DNA of 64,000 nt from Elusimicrobiales bacterium (GTDB taxonomy: Bacteria > Elusimicrobiota > Elusimicrobia > Elusimicrobiales > UBA9959), in contig JAQTOU010000004.1 of the NCBI GenBank assembly GCA_028713125.1, positions 246,077-310,076 on the forward strand. The letters are read 5' to 3'. Positions within the stretch are counted from its first letter, which is position 1, and every line of letters begins with the position of its first letter. Below the pieces are notes generated by a model. That model saw only the letters and a program-made list of their open reading frames with translations, was not told the DNA's origin and ran no database searches. The position numbers were made by a program, and so were the translations under genes. Shown here in pieces: positions 32,804 through 41,653 of this stretch.

Positions 32804-33862
32804 ATGAAGAAAGTCGTAGTCGCAATGTCCGGCGGCGTGGATTCCTCCGTCACTGCCGCGCTGCTTAAAAAGGAAGGCTATGAGGTCGTCGGGGTGACCC
32901 TGCGCCTTTTCGCCGAGAGCAAGGACGCCGTGAAATGCTGCGGCGGGGCGGACAGCGCCGCCAAGGCCAGGGCCTCGGCGCAGGCGCTGGGCATACGCCA
33001 TTATTTCAAGAGCGCGCAGGGGCTGTTCTCGAAGACGGTCATAGATAATTTCGTCGGCGGCTACCTGAGCGGCTCCACGCCGAATCCCTGCGTGGAATGC
33101 AACCGGCACCTTAAATTCTCCTACCTGTTCGACCTCGCCCGCTCGATGGGCGCGGAGTTCCTGGCCACCGGCCATTACGGGGTGATAAAAAAAACCGTTG
33201 GAGAGTACGGGCTTTACCGGGGAGCCGACCCGCTGAAGGACCAGAGCTACTTCCTTTACTGCCTCCGGAAGGAGCAGCTCGGGAGGATCCTCTTTCCCCT
33301 CGGCGGCCTCACCAAGAAAGAAGTCCGCAAGATAGCTTCGGAATTCTCGCTGCCTTCGGCCTCCGAGCCCGAGTCGAACGATATCTGCTTCGTCACCGAG
33401 GGCAACTACGACCTTTATCTGAAGAAGACCGCCGGGATCAAGCCCAGGCCCGGCTATATAGTGGATCTGGCGGGCAAGCGCATAGGGAAGCATAACGGTT
33501 TTTATAATTTCACGGTGGGGCAGCGCCGGGGCACGGGGGTCTACGGCGGGTCGCGGCTTTACGTGACAGGGGTGAGGCCGGAAACGAACGAGGTGGTGCT
33601 GGGGCCGCTCGAAGCGGCGCACGGCTCCGCTTTCACTCTCTCCGGCATGAACTGGCTGGCCGGTCCCGGTAAAAAAGAATTCGCCTGCGCCGTGCAGATA
33701 CGCTACCGGCACAAGCCGGCCGCCTGCCTCGTCAGCGTTAATGAGAACGGGCTGGCGGAAGTGCGCCTCGAGAAGCCCCAGTTCGCGGTGGCGCCGGGCC
33801 AGGCCGCCGTGTTCTACGAAGGAGACCGGGTGCTGGGCGGGGGGATAATAGAGAAAGCGTGA
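32804..33862 (+). CDS. mnmA: tRNA-specific 2-thiouridylase MnmA
   Basis: The product has 352 residues, normal for the family. It makes 2-thiouridine at the wobble position (U34) of Lys, Glu and Gln tRNAs, using ATP and relayed persulfide sulfur in the cytoplasm. The ATP-binding PP-loop SGGVDSSVTA is near the N-terminus. Catalytic Cys of NPCVECN is at about residue 95, the second Cys of DICFVTEG at about 195, and the tRNA-binding KDQSYFLYCL stretch between them. The C-terminal beta-barrel (FTVGQRRGTGV, then VQIRYRH) is intact. It leads a two-gene operon with ddl, 22 nt apart. Confidence 0.96.
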   Translation: MKKVVVAMSGGVDSSVTAALLKKEGYEVVGVTLRLFAESKDAVKCCGGADSAAKARASAQALGIRHYFKSAQGLFSKTVIDNFVGGYLSGSTPNPCVECNRHLKFSYLFDLARSMGAEFLATGHYGVIKKTVGEYGLYRGADPLKDQSYFLYCLRKEQLGRILFPLGGLTKKEVRKIASEFSLPSASEPESNDICFVTEGNYDLYLKKTAGIKPRPGYIVDLAGKRIGKHNGFYNFTVGQRRGTGVYGGSRLYVTGVRPETNEVVLGPLEAAHGSAFTLSGMNWLAGPGKKEFACAVQIRYRHKPAACLVSVNENGLAEVRLEKPQFAVAPGQAAVFYEGDRVLGGGIIEKA

Positions 33863-33884
33863 AGAAAATTTCAGAGGAGATTTT

Positions 33885-34964
33885 ATGAAGAAAAAAATAG
33901 GCGTCATTTTCGGCGGGAAATCCCCGGAGCACGAGGTTTCAATAGAGTCGGCGAAAACGGTCTGCTCCAGGCTGGAGCAGGCCGGCTTTTCCGTCCTGCC
34001 CTTTTACGCCCCGCGCAGCGGCGCCTGGAGGCTGGTCAAAGTAAAAGACCTGCTGTCCGGAGCCAGGCTTGCGGGGCCGGAAATAGAGCCTTCCCTTGGC
34101 GCGGGCTGCTTCCTTAAAAAGGGCGGCGGCAACCTCAAGCCGGACGCTCTTTTCCCGATAATCCACGGCTCGACCGGAGAGGACGGCGTGCTGCAGGGCC
34201 TGCTCGAGCTTGTCGGCATCCCTTATGCCGGCTGCGGAGTTACGGCTTCGGCGGTGGGCATGGACAAGATAATTTCGAAGGAGCTCGCGGCGCTGGACGG
34301 GATACCGGTCCTTCCGCACGTGGTGATACGGGCGCACCAGAAAGCGGCGATGGGCCCGCTCCTGGGAAAAGCCGTAAAAATGGGCTTTCCTCTTTTTGTG
34401 AAGCCCGTAGCGCAGGGATCCTCCGTCGGGGTTTCCAAAGTCAAGCGCCGCTCCGAGCTGCGCCAGGCCGTGCTTAACGCCTTCCGTTTCGACAGCGCGG
34501 TGATGATAGAAAAAGGCATAGACCGGGCCAGGGAAATAGTCTGCGGCGTGCTGGGGTCCAGCGCCGGCGCGAAGGCCAGCGTGAACGGTGAAGTCGTGCC
34601 CAAGGGGAAACACGAATTTTATGATTACGAGGCTAAATACCTGGACAACGACGGCATGGAGCTGAAACTGCCCGCCCCGCTTTCCGCCGCGACCTCGGAA
34701 AAGCTGAGGGATCTCGCGGTCAGGATCTTCCTGGCTCTGGGCGGCTCCGGCATGGCCCGCGTTGATTTCTTCGTCGATCCCAAGGACGAGAAGAAGGTCT
34801 ATTTCTGCGAGATAAACACCCTGCCCGGCTTCACCTCTCACAGCCTTTATCCGCGCCTGTGGGAGAAAACGGGGCTTAAGCCTGAAAAGGTGCTTAAGGA
34901 ACTGATAGTCATAGCCCTGCGCGCCGCGGCTGAAAAACGCAGGCTCTCGATCGCCAGGAAGTAA
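33885..34964 (+). CDS. ddl: D-alanine--D-alanine ligase
   Basis: The product has 359 residues and a start preceded by AGAGGAGA. It joins two D-alanines with ATP for peptidoglycan precursors. The ATP-grasp fold shows GGKSPEHEVSIESA at the N-terminus, HGSTGEDGVLQG, VKPVAQGSSVGVSKV (nucleotide and substrate loop), EFYDYEAKYLDNDG (omega loop) and RVDFFVD with EINTLPGFTSHSLYP (metal and substrate residues). The EHEVSIESA start is that of the Ddl A-type group. Alanine racemase (44760-45833) and PBP1A in the same window belong to the same pathway. Confidence 0.96.
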   Translation: MKKKIGVIFGGKSPEHEVSIESAKTVCSRLEQAGFSVLPFYAPRSGAWRLVKVKDLLSGARLAGPEIEPSLGAGCFLKKGGGNLKPDALFPIIHGSTGEDGVLQGLLELVGIPYAGCGVTASAVGMDKIISKELAALDGIPVLPHVVIRAHQKAAMGPLLGKAVKMGFPLFVKPVAQGSSVGVSKVKRRSELRQAVLNAFRFDSAVMIEKGIDRAREIVCGVLGSSAGAKASVNGEVVPKGKHEFYDYEAKYLDNDGMELKLPAPLSAATSEKLRDLAVRIFLALGGSGMARVDFFVDPKDEKKVYFCEINTLPGFTSHSLYPRLWEKTGLKPEKVLKELIVIALRAAAEKRRLSIARK

Positions 34965-34975
34965 AGCGGCGAAAT

Positions 34976-35010
34976 AAAAAACCGCCCGCTGGGATAGCGG
35001 GCGGTTTTTT
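34976..35010. terminator. Bidirectional terminator between ddl and the GYF-like gene
   Basis: AAAAAACCGCCCGCT (34976-34990) and AGCGGGCGGTTTTTT (34996-35010) pair perfectly around a 5-nt loop. A run of T on both strands lets it end both convergent units. Confidence 0.92.
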
Positions 35011-35030
35011 ATTTGGCGGCGCCGGCGGGC

Positions 35031-36977
35031 TCACTCCGCGGAGCCGTCGTCGACCACTTCGTATTCCTCATATTCGTCTTCGGCCGGAGCCTTTTTCGCG
35101 GGCGCGGCTTTCTTCGGCGGCGCCAGCGGCTTAGCGGACTGCCTGGCCGAACCTTTCTGCTTTCCGGATTTCTTGGGGGTCTTCGCTTCGGATTCTTTCG
35201 CCATCGCCTCGAAGGCGGCCTTCCCTGCTTCATTGGACGGAGATACGGCTTTCTTCGCCTGGTCCACGAGGAAGGTATATGTAAGGTTTCCCGTTTTGGC
35301 GGGGATCACGGCCGCCAGCTCGTACATCCCGCCTTCGGCGGGCCGGACTTCCCAGCCGGTGCGGCTGAAGTTCCCGCCCTCCTTGGCGGCGAGTTCATAG
35401 ATCTTGTTCTCGAGGGTGGGCCCGCCCTTTTTCAGGTTGAAAGTGCGGCCGATGTAGATTATCTGGGGCGTGATATCCGGGGGCATGGGCTTTTTGGGGG
35501 CCTGCTCCTGGAGGGCTTTAGCCTGCATGGCCTTGCGCAGTTCTTCCTGCTGCTCGGGAGTCGTCGGAGCCATATTATCCACGCCAGGCTGTCCCGGCTG
35601 GACCTGCGCCTGTATGACCGCCAGGGCTTGTTCCGGAGTCTGTGCGGGCTGCCCCGGCTGTTCGCCCTGCGCCTGCGGGGCCGCCGGCGCGCTGACGAAG
35701 GGAAGGGGGAAGGGGATGAATTTAGTGGCGTCGAAGACGCCGAAATTTTTCAGCCCTATCACGGCTCCGAGCGCCACCGCCGCCAGGAGGACCAGCGTTA
35801 TTATAAGCCTGAATATCTTTTTAAGCGCCGGCACGATCTTCGAGGGCTTGCTCCCCGTATCCGCGATCTCTAAAGTCTTGGCGGGTTCCTTCGCCGGCTC
35901 GGACTTGGGCTTCTCCGCCTGCTTCGGCGGATGCACGCCGAAAACCGTGTCGGAATTTTTCTCCATTTCCATCTTCTGGCCCATAGCCGCCGCGGGGGCC
36001 GGGGCGGGCTGCGGATTCCGGAACGCCGTTTTGAGTTCTCCCACCGCGTTCTCGAGATAGACCAGCTTGTCCATCACCTCGCGCTGGAACTGGGAATTCT
36101 TGATGGAGGAGATAACCTCTCCCATCTGGTCCAGCTTCATCCGCAAAGGGTCTATAGCCGAGCTGAGGTCCTGGCGCGTGGCGGCCGCTTTCGAAAGAGC
36201 GTCCAGCTTCTGCACCAGGCTTTCAAGGCCGGCGATATTTGTTACCGCTCCCGCCGCCGCAGAAGGCGCGGACGCAGCCGACCTGGAAAAGGTTTCTATT
36301 ACTGGGGCCGGCGCAGGTTCGGGCGCCTGCTCGAAAGTCGGGGCGTAGGAGATAGGGGCGGGTTCGGGCGCGGGCATGGCAGCCGGCGCCTGCTCCGCGG
36401 GCTGCGAGAAAGCCCGCTGCGGCTCCAGGGCTATCCCCTCCGCTGGGGGGGGCGAGTTCTGTCCGGAGAGGGTTTCGGAGCGGCGCTCGATGCGGGAAAG
36501 CGAGATAGGGTCGAAACTGTTGGGGGACTGCTGCGGCTCGGGAGCCGGGGCCGGAGCCGGCGCCGGCGCGCCGCCCGCCTTGCCCAGGCGGTTCGAAGCG
36601 ATGTTCATGGTCACAGGAGCATGTTCGGCGGGAGGGACCGGGTCAAGGCTCTTTGAGGCGGTAAGGGGTTTGAAGCTTAAAGAAGAGGTTTCTGCAGCGG
36701 GTTTAGCAATGGGTTCGGGCGCGTCGGCCGGCGCGGCCTGTGCGGAGGGCGCGGGGGCGAATGATTCAGGGGCGGAGGCCGTGTGCGCCATGCTCCCTTG
36801 TCCTATGAGCGCCGAAAGTTCGGGGTAGGTCGAAGCTTCTTTCCAGTCCTCTGTTTTTTCTCCCACGGGAGTCTGAGGGCAGACAAGCAGAGAGGGCGAA
36901 AAAGACGGCAGCTCCTGGAGCTTTCCCTTTTCAAAGGGGCCGAGGATCTCGTTATTGACGTAAGCCCAATATTTCAT
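35031..36977 (-). CDS. GYF-like domain membrane protein, function unknown
   Basis: The product has 648 residues. The N-terminal about 60 residues (KYWAYVNNEILGPFEKGKLQ, later DWKEASTYPEL) resemble the bacterial GYF_2 domain, usually a protein-binding module. About 65-320 is low-complexity Pro/Ala/Glu-rich sequence, then a predicted helical coil (LESLVQKLDALSKAA to LVYLENAVGELKTAF), and a single membrane segment at about 390-415 (LIITLVLLAAVALGAVIGL). The C-terminal part contains an ordered stretch of about 110 residues (IYIGRTFNLKKGGPTLENKI, then GMYELAAVIPAKTGNLTYTF) and a Lys/Ala-rich tail. The likely topology is cytoplasmic GYF and coil with the C-terminal domain outside. It is a single-gene unit on the minus strand. 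No function can be assigned. Confidence 0.72.
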   Translation of the reverse strand: MKYWAYVNNEILGPFEKGKLQELPSFSPSLLVCPQTPVGEKTEDWKEASTYPELSALIGQGSMAHTASAPESFAPAPSAQAAPADAPEPIAKPAAETSSLSFKPLTASKSLDPVPPAEHAPVTMNIASNRLGKAGGAPAPAPAPAPEPQQSPNSFDPISLSRIERRSETLSGQNSPPPAEGIALEPQRAFSQPAEQAPAAMPAPEPAPISYAPTFEQAPEPAPAPVIETFSRSAASAPSAAAGAVTNIAGLESLVQKLDALSKAAATRQDLSSAIDPLRMKLDQMGEVISSIKNSQFQREVMDKLVYLENAVGELKTAFRNPQPAPAPAAAMGQKMEMEKNSDTVFGVHPPKQAEKPKSEPAKEPAKTLEIADTGSKPSKIVPALKKIFRLIITLVLLAAVALGAVIGLKNFGVFDATKFIPFPLPFVSAPAAPQAQGEQPGQPAQTPEQALAVIQAQVQPGQPGVDNMAPTTPEQQEELRKAMQAKALQEQAPKKPMPPDITPQIIYIGRTFNLKKGGPTLENKIYELAAKEGGNFSRTGWEVRPAEGGMYELAAVIPAKTGNLTYTFLVDQAKKAVSPSNEAGKAAFEAMAKESEAKTPKKSGKQKGSARQSAKPLAPPKKAAPAKKAPAEDEYEEYEVVDDGSAE

Positions 36978-37137
36978 AAGCGCGTTCCTATTCTTTGTGA
37001 CTACCGGTTATCTGCTATACCAATTCTAATATTTGCCTGTTACAGAAATAATAACTAATGATTAAATCCTTATATTGGGGCGCCCGGGGACCAGCGGGCC
37101 CTGGCTCGCGGCGCTTGCCGCAGCCCGGCCATAGGCC

Positions 37138-37167
37138 TTGTGCGGCACTCGCATAGCTTCGTACAAT
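37138..37167 (+). promoter_or_regulatory. Promoter of the 37174 gene
   Basis: TTGTGC (37138-37143), an 18-nt spacer and TACAAT (37162-37167) place the transcription start at or next to the ATG at 37174, so the mRNA is probably leaderless. Confidence 0.5.
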
Positions 37168-37173
37168 TTATCC

Positions 37174-37998
37174 ATGGACGTCAAATTTCTGCGGACCCTG
37201 CTCATCGCCTCTTCCGCGCTGGTGGCCGTTTTCGCTTTCCTGATACTGGTTAATTACCTGGGCAGCCTCTCCGGCTCCCGCGCGGACATGCCGGGCCAGG
37301 AGGAAGGCGGGGGGAAACTGCCCGTCTCCGATGAGCTGGCCCAGCAGGCCATGACCGCGGCCAGGTACGGCGTCGGGCCGAGGGCGTCGATGATCCCCTC
37401 CTCGCGGCAGGGCCTGTCGACCGCGGCGGTAAATTCGCAGGGCGCCATAATGATGGTAAGGGATAAGAATTTCGGCGGGGTGGCGGAGCCCCCCAAGGAT
37501 ATGATGTCCATCCTCAGCGAGCTGGGCGGCGGCGATAAGAAGAAGCCCGCCCCGCTAAGGCTGAAGGAGTCGGACCTGGACGGGGAGATAAAACAGATCG
37601 GCGGCGGCCCCGATAAAGAGCCGCACCTGAAGGGCGCGGCTATGCCGGAAATGGGCCGCGGTGCGGGGCAGGAGGGCGTGACGCTCCTGAGCGCGCCGGT
37701 GGATTATAAAATTTTCAAAAGTTCGGAAACCTGGTGGGCCTTCGCGAATTCGCGCAAACTGAAGCCGGAGAACCGGGATTTCTCCGCCTACGACCTGCTG
37801 ATACTGGTGTCTCTTTCCGACTTCCCCAGCCGCATTTTCAATATCACCGGGATCGAACGCGGGAAAAAAGAGACCGTGGTAAGTTACCGCGTCAACCCGC
37901 TGGCGATGGCCTCCGAACTCGCGCCAGGGCAGGCGGATTCATACGCTTCCGCCCCGGTCCCGAAGGGTTCCCCGGTGCGCCTTGTGCAGGTCCCGTGA
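37174..37998 (+). CDS. Membrane-anchored protein, function unknown
   Basis: The product has 274 residues from the ATG at 37174; the upstream TTG at 37138 lies inside the proposed promoter. Residues about 6-28 form one N-terminal membrane anchor (LLIASSALVAVFAFLILVNY). The middle is disordered and Gly/Lys/Asp-rich. The last about 100 residues form a compact domain (FKSSETWWAFANS, then FSAYDLLILVSLSDFPSRIF, then ETVVSYRVNPLAM) that resembles PrcB-type C-terminal domains in layout, a weak match by eye. It is a single-gene unit convergent with the pdxA operon. Confidence 0.65.
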   Translation: MDVKFLRTLLIASSALVAVFAFLILVNYLGSLSGSRADMPGQEEGGGKLPVSDELAQQAMTAARYGVGPRASMIPSSRQGLSTAAVNSQGAIMMVRDKNFGGVAEPPKDMMSILSELGGGDKKKPAPLRLKESDLDGEIKQIGGGPDKEPHLKGAAMPEMGRGAGQEGVTLLSAPVDYKIFKSSETWWAFANSRKLKPENRDFSAYDLLILVSLSDFPSRIFNITGIERGKKETVVSYRVNPLAMASELAPGQADSYASAPVPKGSPVRLVQVP

Positions 37999-38010
37999 CG
38001 ATCCCGGCGC

Positions 38011-38622
38011 CTATATCTTTTTTTTGAAAGATCCCTTCTTTTCCCCGTCTTCCTCGAAACCCACGCGCCGCAGGTAGGCCGCATGCTTCGGCGAACCGCT
38101 CGTCGCGGTAAAGAACGAAAAGCCCTTGAAGGTCTCGGGGTTCTGCGGCCTGCTGAAGAGGTAGCGCGCGCTTTTCAGGTCGCGGTAATCCTCCGCGACG
38201 TAATCCAGGTGGACCTTTATATCCGGGCTCTCCTCCGTGTAGATAAAAAGGCCGACGGGCATCAAATTGCGGAGAATGAAGATGCAGCGCGGGGCTTTCA
38301 GCCCGGCGAGATCGAAGTCTGGGAAGAACTGCCAGATGCCCCGCGCGTGGTAGGCCAGGAAATTAGCGAGCAGCGGGTCGCGGGTTTCCACGGGCATCAG
38401 CTTGAAAACGTCCTTCCTGGACTTGAGGTCTATTATATACCAGAGGTCTATCCCGGCCACGAAAAGATTGACGGCCAGCACCGGCCAGGCCCGGGTCAGC
38501 CCGCCGTAAACTACGAAGACCAAAGCGCCGGCCAGGTTCAGGACGCGCAGCCGGAGCACATTGCTGGTAAGCAGCGAGACCGCGACCAGCGCGGAGGCCA
38601 GGTAGCCGATAATTTCTGTCAT
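38011..38622 (-). CDS. YgjV-like membrane protein with C-terminal cytoplasmic domain
   Basis: The product has 203 residues from the ATG at 38622, which overlaps the pdxA stop as ATGA and implies translational coupling. The first about 75 residues form three short membrane segments (IIGYLASALVAVSLLTSNVL, then NLAGALVFVVYGGL, then VLAVNLFVAGIDLWYIIDL) as in the YgjV family of inner-membrane proteins. The remaining about 120 residues look like a GNAT-type acyltransferase end (LRNLMPVGLFIY, then SPKHAAYLRRVGFEEDG). The activity is unknown. It is the last gene of the prsA-surA-pdxA minus-strand operon. Confidence 0.65.
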   Translation of the reverse strand: MTEIIGYLASALVAVSLLTSNVLRLRVLNLAGALVFVVYGGLTRAWPVLAVNLFVAGIDLWYIIDLKSRKDVFKLMPVETRDPLLANFLAYHARGIWQFFPDFDLAGLKAPRCIFILRNLMPVGLFIYTEESPDIKVHLDYVAEDYRDLKSARYLFSRPQNPETFKGFSFFTATSGSPKHAAYLRRVGFEEDGEKKGSFKKKI

Positions 38623-39557
38623 ATTTTTTTGCGGCGCGAAGCGAGGCCAGCGGCGAAAATTATTGCGGCCGTCATGCCGGAGGGATCGGCCTTGTTTTTC
38701 CAGGCTATGTCGAAAGCCGTGCCGTGGGTGGGGGAGGTGCGGATAAAAGACAGGCCCCAGGTCCAATGCACCGCCGGACCTTTGCCTGGCGCGATTTTCA
38801 GCGGGGCGAGCGCCTGGTCGTGGTAGAGGCAGAGCAGCCCGTCGCTTTTCCCGGCGAGGTGGGCGGCCCAGGCCGAGTCGGAAGGCAGAGGGCCGTCGAT
38901 CTTAAGCCCGGCCTTCTTAAGGTCCCTGAGCGCCGGCAGCAGCGTTTTTATTTCTTCCTTTCCGATCACTCCGCCGTCGCCCGAGTGCGGGTTAAGGGCG
39001 CACAGGGAGATATGGGGGCTTTTCAGCCCCAGCGCTTTAAGGGCCGAAGCGAAAAGAAGGGCTTTCTCTTTTACAAGCTCTTTGGTGAGGAGCGAGCTCA
39101 GGTCCTTGAGCGGGGCATGTTCTGTGACAAGCGCCGCGTTCACCCGCCCGCGCGAAAAAAGCATCAGCGGCTCCCGCTTCTCGAGCAGGCGGAACAGGTC
39201 GGTATGGGCCGGCGCCGGCGCCCCGGCCAGGGCCCAGGCCTCTTTTGAAACCGGGGCGGTAACGAGCGCGTCAAAAAAACCGGACTCGAGGAGTTTCGCG
39301 GCCAGGAGCACGGCCTTCAGGGAGGCCTCTCCGCCGGCGGCGGTCGGGCGGGGTTTGGTAAAATCCAGGCCGCGCGCGTCGACCGGGAGCAGCGGGCAGA
39401 GCGAGGGGGTCCAGCCGGCCCGCTTCAGGGCCGCGGTGTCGCCGGCGACGAAGGGACGGCAGGCCCGGCGCACGGCGGCGCTTTTCAGGGCCTTGACCGC
39501 TATTTCCGGGCCTATCCCCAGCGGGTCGCCGGCAGTAATAAGTATGAAAGGTTTCAC
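38619..39557 (-). CDS. pdxA: 4-hydroxythreonine-4-phosphate dehydrogenase
   Basis: The product has 312 residues. It oxidises 4-phosphohydroxy-L-threonine with NAD in the DXP-dependent route to pyridoxal phosphate. Visible motifs are ITAGDPLGIGPEIAVKAL at the N-terminus, TAPVSKEAW, the metal-binding His of PAHTDLF, LNPHSGDGGVIGKEE, and GLLCLYHDQALAPLKI with a second metal His. It lies downstream of a SurA-like gene, as in E. coli surA-pdxA. Its PLP product is used by alanine racemase in this window. Confidence 0.95.
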   Translation of the reverse strand: MKPFILITAGDPLGIGPEIAVKALKSAAVRRACRPFVAGDTAALKRAGWTPSLCPLLPVDARGLDFTKPRPTAAGGEASLKAVLLAAKLLESGFFDALVTAPVSKEAWALAGAPAPAHTDLFRLLEKREPLMLFSRGRVNAALVTEHAPLKDLSSLLTKELVKEKALLFASALKALGLKSPHISLCALNPHSGDGGVIGKEEIKTLLPALRDLKKAGLKIDGPLPSDSAWAAHLAGKSDGLLCLYHDQALAPLKIAPGKGPAVHWTWGLSFIRTSPTHGTAFDIAWKNKADPSGMTAAIIFAAGLASRRKKI

Positions 39558-39590
39558 TTTATTGGATCGCGCCGATATATCCTGAAAGCG

Positions 39591-39656
39591 GCGGAAGGCA
39601 ACTTAAAGCAAGAGAATAATAAGAACTTCCCTTTTTACTTTTCAGTTGCCTTCCGC
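39591..39656. repeat. Inverted repeat between the SurA-like gene and pdxA
   Basis: GCGGAAGGCAACT (39591-39603) and AGTTGCCTTCCGC (39644-39656) are perfectly complementary over 13 nt, with a 40-nt A/T-rich loop. On the minus strand the hairpin lies between the two genes and lacks a T-run, so it may be a processing or attenuation structure and not a terminator. Confidence 0.6.
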
Positions 39657-39675
39657 GGCCTCAGGCGGCTTTCCG

Positions 39676-40776
39676 CTACTTCTTCTCGCCTATGAACAGC
39701 TGGATCTTCGCGTCTTTGCGCAGTTCCTTTATGTAGGAACCGAGCTCCGCGGCGAAAGAATTCTGGGTCAGGACCTGCTCGAGGTCTTCCTTTACCGCTT
39801 CGTAGCGCAGCTTCTGCGCGGCGCGTTTTTCCTCGAGGCGGAGTATATGCCAGCCGAATTTGCTCTCTACCGGCTGCGAGTTCTCTCCCACCTGGAGCTT
39901 GAAAGCGGCTTCCTCTACCTCGACCGGCAGCATGCCCTTTATGACGTAGCCCAGGTCGCCGCCGCGCTTGGCGCTTTCCTCATCCTCGGAATTCTTCTCC
40001 GCGGCCACGTCGAAATCCAGGTTCCCGTCCAGTTCCTTGCGCAGGGCCAGGGCCTTGTCCTGGGCGGCTTTCTTTTCCTCGGGGGTGGCGCCTTCTTTTA
40101 CCTTGATCAGGATGTGGCGCAGCCGCAGACGCTCGGCGGTTATCTCTTTGAACTTCCCGGCCACGGCCAGGAGGTCCTGCCTGGCTTCCTCGTCCAGGCC
40201 TTTTATGGAGGCCTCGGAGCCCTTGAGGACCAGGTTGATATTGTCGAAATAAGCCTTCGTCTCGGCGTCGCCCGGCATCTTGGCGCGGGTCTTTATGGTG
40301 TCCTGCACCAGCTTCTGCACCATGAGCTGCCGGCGGATGCGCTCCCTGAACTCCTCCATCGTCACGCCTTCCTTTTTCAGCTCGCCGCGGAAAGCTTCCT
40401 CGGCCTTCTCCGTTGAAAGCTGCGCGCCGTCTGGGGAGCGGGAAAAGCGCTTGCGGATCTCGGCCACGCCGTTCTCCAGCTCGCGTTCGTAGACCTTTAT
40501 CTTCAGGGCTTCGGCTTTCTGGCGCAGCAGGGCTTCGTCCACCAGCTTGTCCAGGGCCGCTTTTTCTATCTGCGCGTCCGCGTCCTTCTGCTTGAAGAAA
40601 TCCGGCATCGCGGCGGCGTACTGTTCGGTCAGCGCCTCTTTGGCGCGCTGGTAGTCGGAGATGGTCACCGGTTCGTTGTTGATCCTGGCCGCCAGCTCCT
40701 CCACCACCTTGGCCCCGGCGGGGGCGGCGCAGGCGCAGAGCGCCGCGACGAGCAGGAATTTATTTGTAGTTTTCAT
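39676..40776 (-). CDS. SurA-like periplasmic peptidyl-prolyl isomerase
   Basis: The product has 366 residues with a signal peptide (LLVAALCACAAPAGA). The N-terminal helical chaperone region begins EELAARINNEPVTISDY and continues through KLVDEALLRQKA, as in SurA/PrsA. One parvulin (PPIC) domain follows at about 225-330 with RLRHILIKVKEG, FDVAAEKNSEDEESAKRGGDLGYV and FGWHILRLEEKR. It probably folds outer-membrane proteins in the periplasm. The start overlaps the end of the upstream PrsA-like gene by 17 nt and has GGAGG 7 nt before it. E. coli SurA has two parvulin domains; only one is clear here. Confidence 0.85.
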   Translation of the reverse strand: MKTTNKFLLVAALCACAAPAGAKVVEELAARINNEPVTISDYQRAKEALTEQYAAAMPDFFKQKDADAQIEKAALDKLVDEALLRQKAEALKIKVYERELENGVAEIRKRFSRSPDGAQLSTEKAEEAFRGELKKEGVTMEEFRERIRRQLMVQKLVQDTIKTRAKMPGDAETKAYFDNINLVLKGSEASIKGLDEEARQDLLAVAGKFKEITAERLRLRHILIKVKEGATPEEKKAAQDKALALRKELDGNLDFDVAAEKNSEDEESAKRGGDLGYVIKGMLPVEVEEAAFKLQVGENSQPVESKFGWHILRLEEKRAAQKLRYEAVKEDLEQVLTQNSFAAELGSYIKELRKDAKIQLFIGEKK

Positions 40777-41563
40777 CTATAACCTCCACTTTGTTCTTCT
40801 CCTGGAACTTGGCCAGGTAGGCGTCGAATTTCTTCTTCTCGATTATTTTGCGGACGCGCTCCAGGGCGGGGCCCTCGGGGGCCTTGTCCTGCGCCAGCTT
40901 CTTGAGTATGTGGTAGCCCATCGCGGTTTTCACTACGCCCTGGGTTTCCCCGGTGCGCATCTTGAAGGCCATGTCCTCCAGCTCGGGCATGAACTCGCCG
41001 TACATCACCGGCGGCAGGCGCACGGTTTCCTTGTCCAGCGAGTATTCCTTTGCGGTCCTGTCGAAATCGGCCCCGGCCTTCAGCTTCTTGAAGACCTTTT
41101 CCGCTTCCTCGCTGGTGGGCAGCAGGATATGGGCCAGGGTCACGGTGTAGGGGTACTTCTGGTAATACTCCCGGGCTTCCTCGTCGGTGACTTTCAGCTC
41201 GGTCGAGCGCATATCGTCCACCCACATACGGGTGAGCATGAAATCCTTGAAGGCCTGGAGCGTCGCCTTCATTTCCGCTTCTTTTTCCTTCACCTTGCCC
41301 TTGTAGTCGCCGCCGGAAGCCACGCGGCTGGAGCGCGCGGCGATCAGCATAAGCCGCTCGTGGATGATAACGTCCAGGAACTGCCTGCGGCCGGGCTTGG
41401 TGGCCAGGTATTCCTGCGCGGCGGGGCTTATCTCCGAGAATTTTTCCTGCAGGTAGGACTCTGTTATCTTTTCAGAGCCGACCCTGGCGATAACTTTGCC
41501 TTCGTTCTTAGAGCAGGCGGAAACGGCGAGAATGACCGCGATAAGGGCGAGAAGTCTTTTCAT
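40760..41563 (-). CDS. PrsA-like lipoprotein peptidyl-prolyl isomerase
   Basis: The product has 267 residues from the ATG at 41563; the ORF extends nine codons upstream but this start gives a proper lipoprotein signal with lipobox VSAC. After it come GKVIARVGSEKITESYLQ (SurA_N-like) and a parvulin domain at about 140-235 with VTLAHILLPTSEEAEKVFKK, FDRTAKEYSLDK and GYHILKKLAQ. It is probably a membrane-tethered foldase in the periplasm. First gene of an operon with the SurA-like isomerase and pdxA, divergent from PBP1A. Two related foldases side by side suggest a heavy load of exported proteins. Confidence 0.85.
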   Translation of the reverse strand: MKRLLALIAVILAVSACSKNEGKVIARVGSEKITESYLQEKFSEISPAAQEYLATKPGRRQFLDVIIHERLMLIAARSSRVASGGDYKGKVKEKEAEMKATLQAFKDFMLTRMWVDDMRSTELKVTDEEAREYYQKYPYTVTLAHILLPTSEEAEKVFKKLKAGADFDRTAKEYSLDKETVRLPPVMYGEFMPELEDMAFKMRTGETQGVVKTAMGYHILKKLAQDKAPEGPALERVRKIIEKKKFDAYLAKFQEKNKVEVIDENYK

Positions 41564-41653
41564 AATTAAGGTAAATCTATCATTTTCCAAGTATAGGGGG
41601 CAATTACCTATATACGCGCCGCCCCCGCTTCCGGTTGCATCCGGCCGCCTTCT

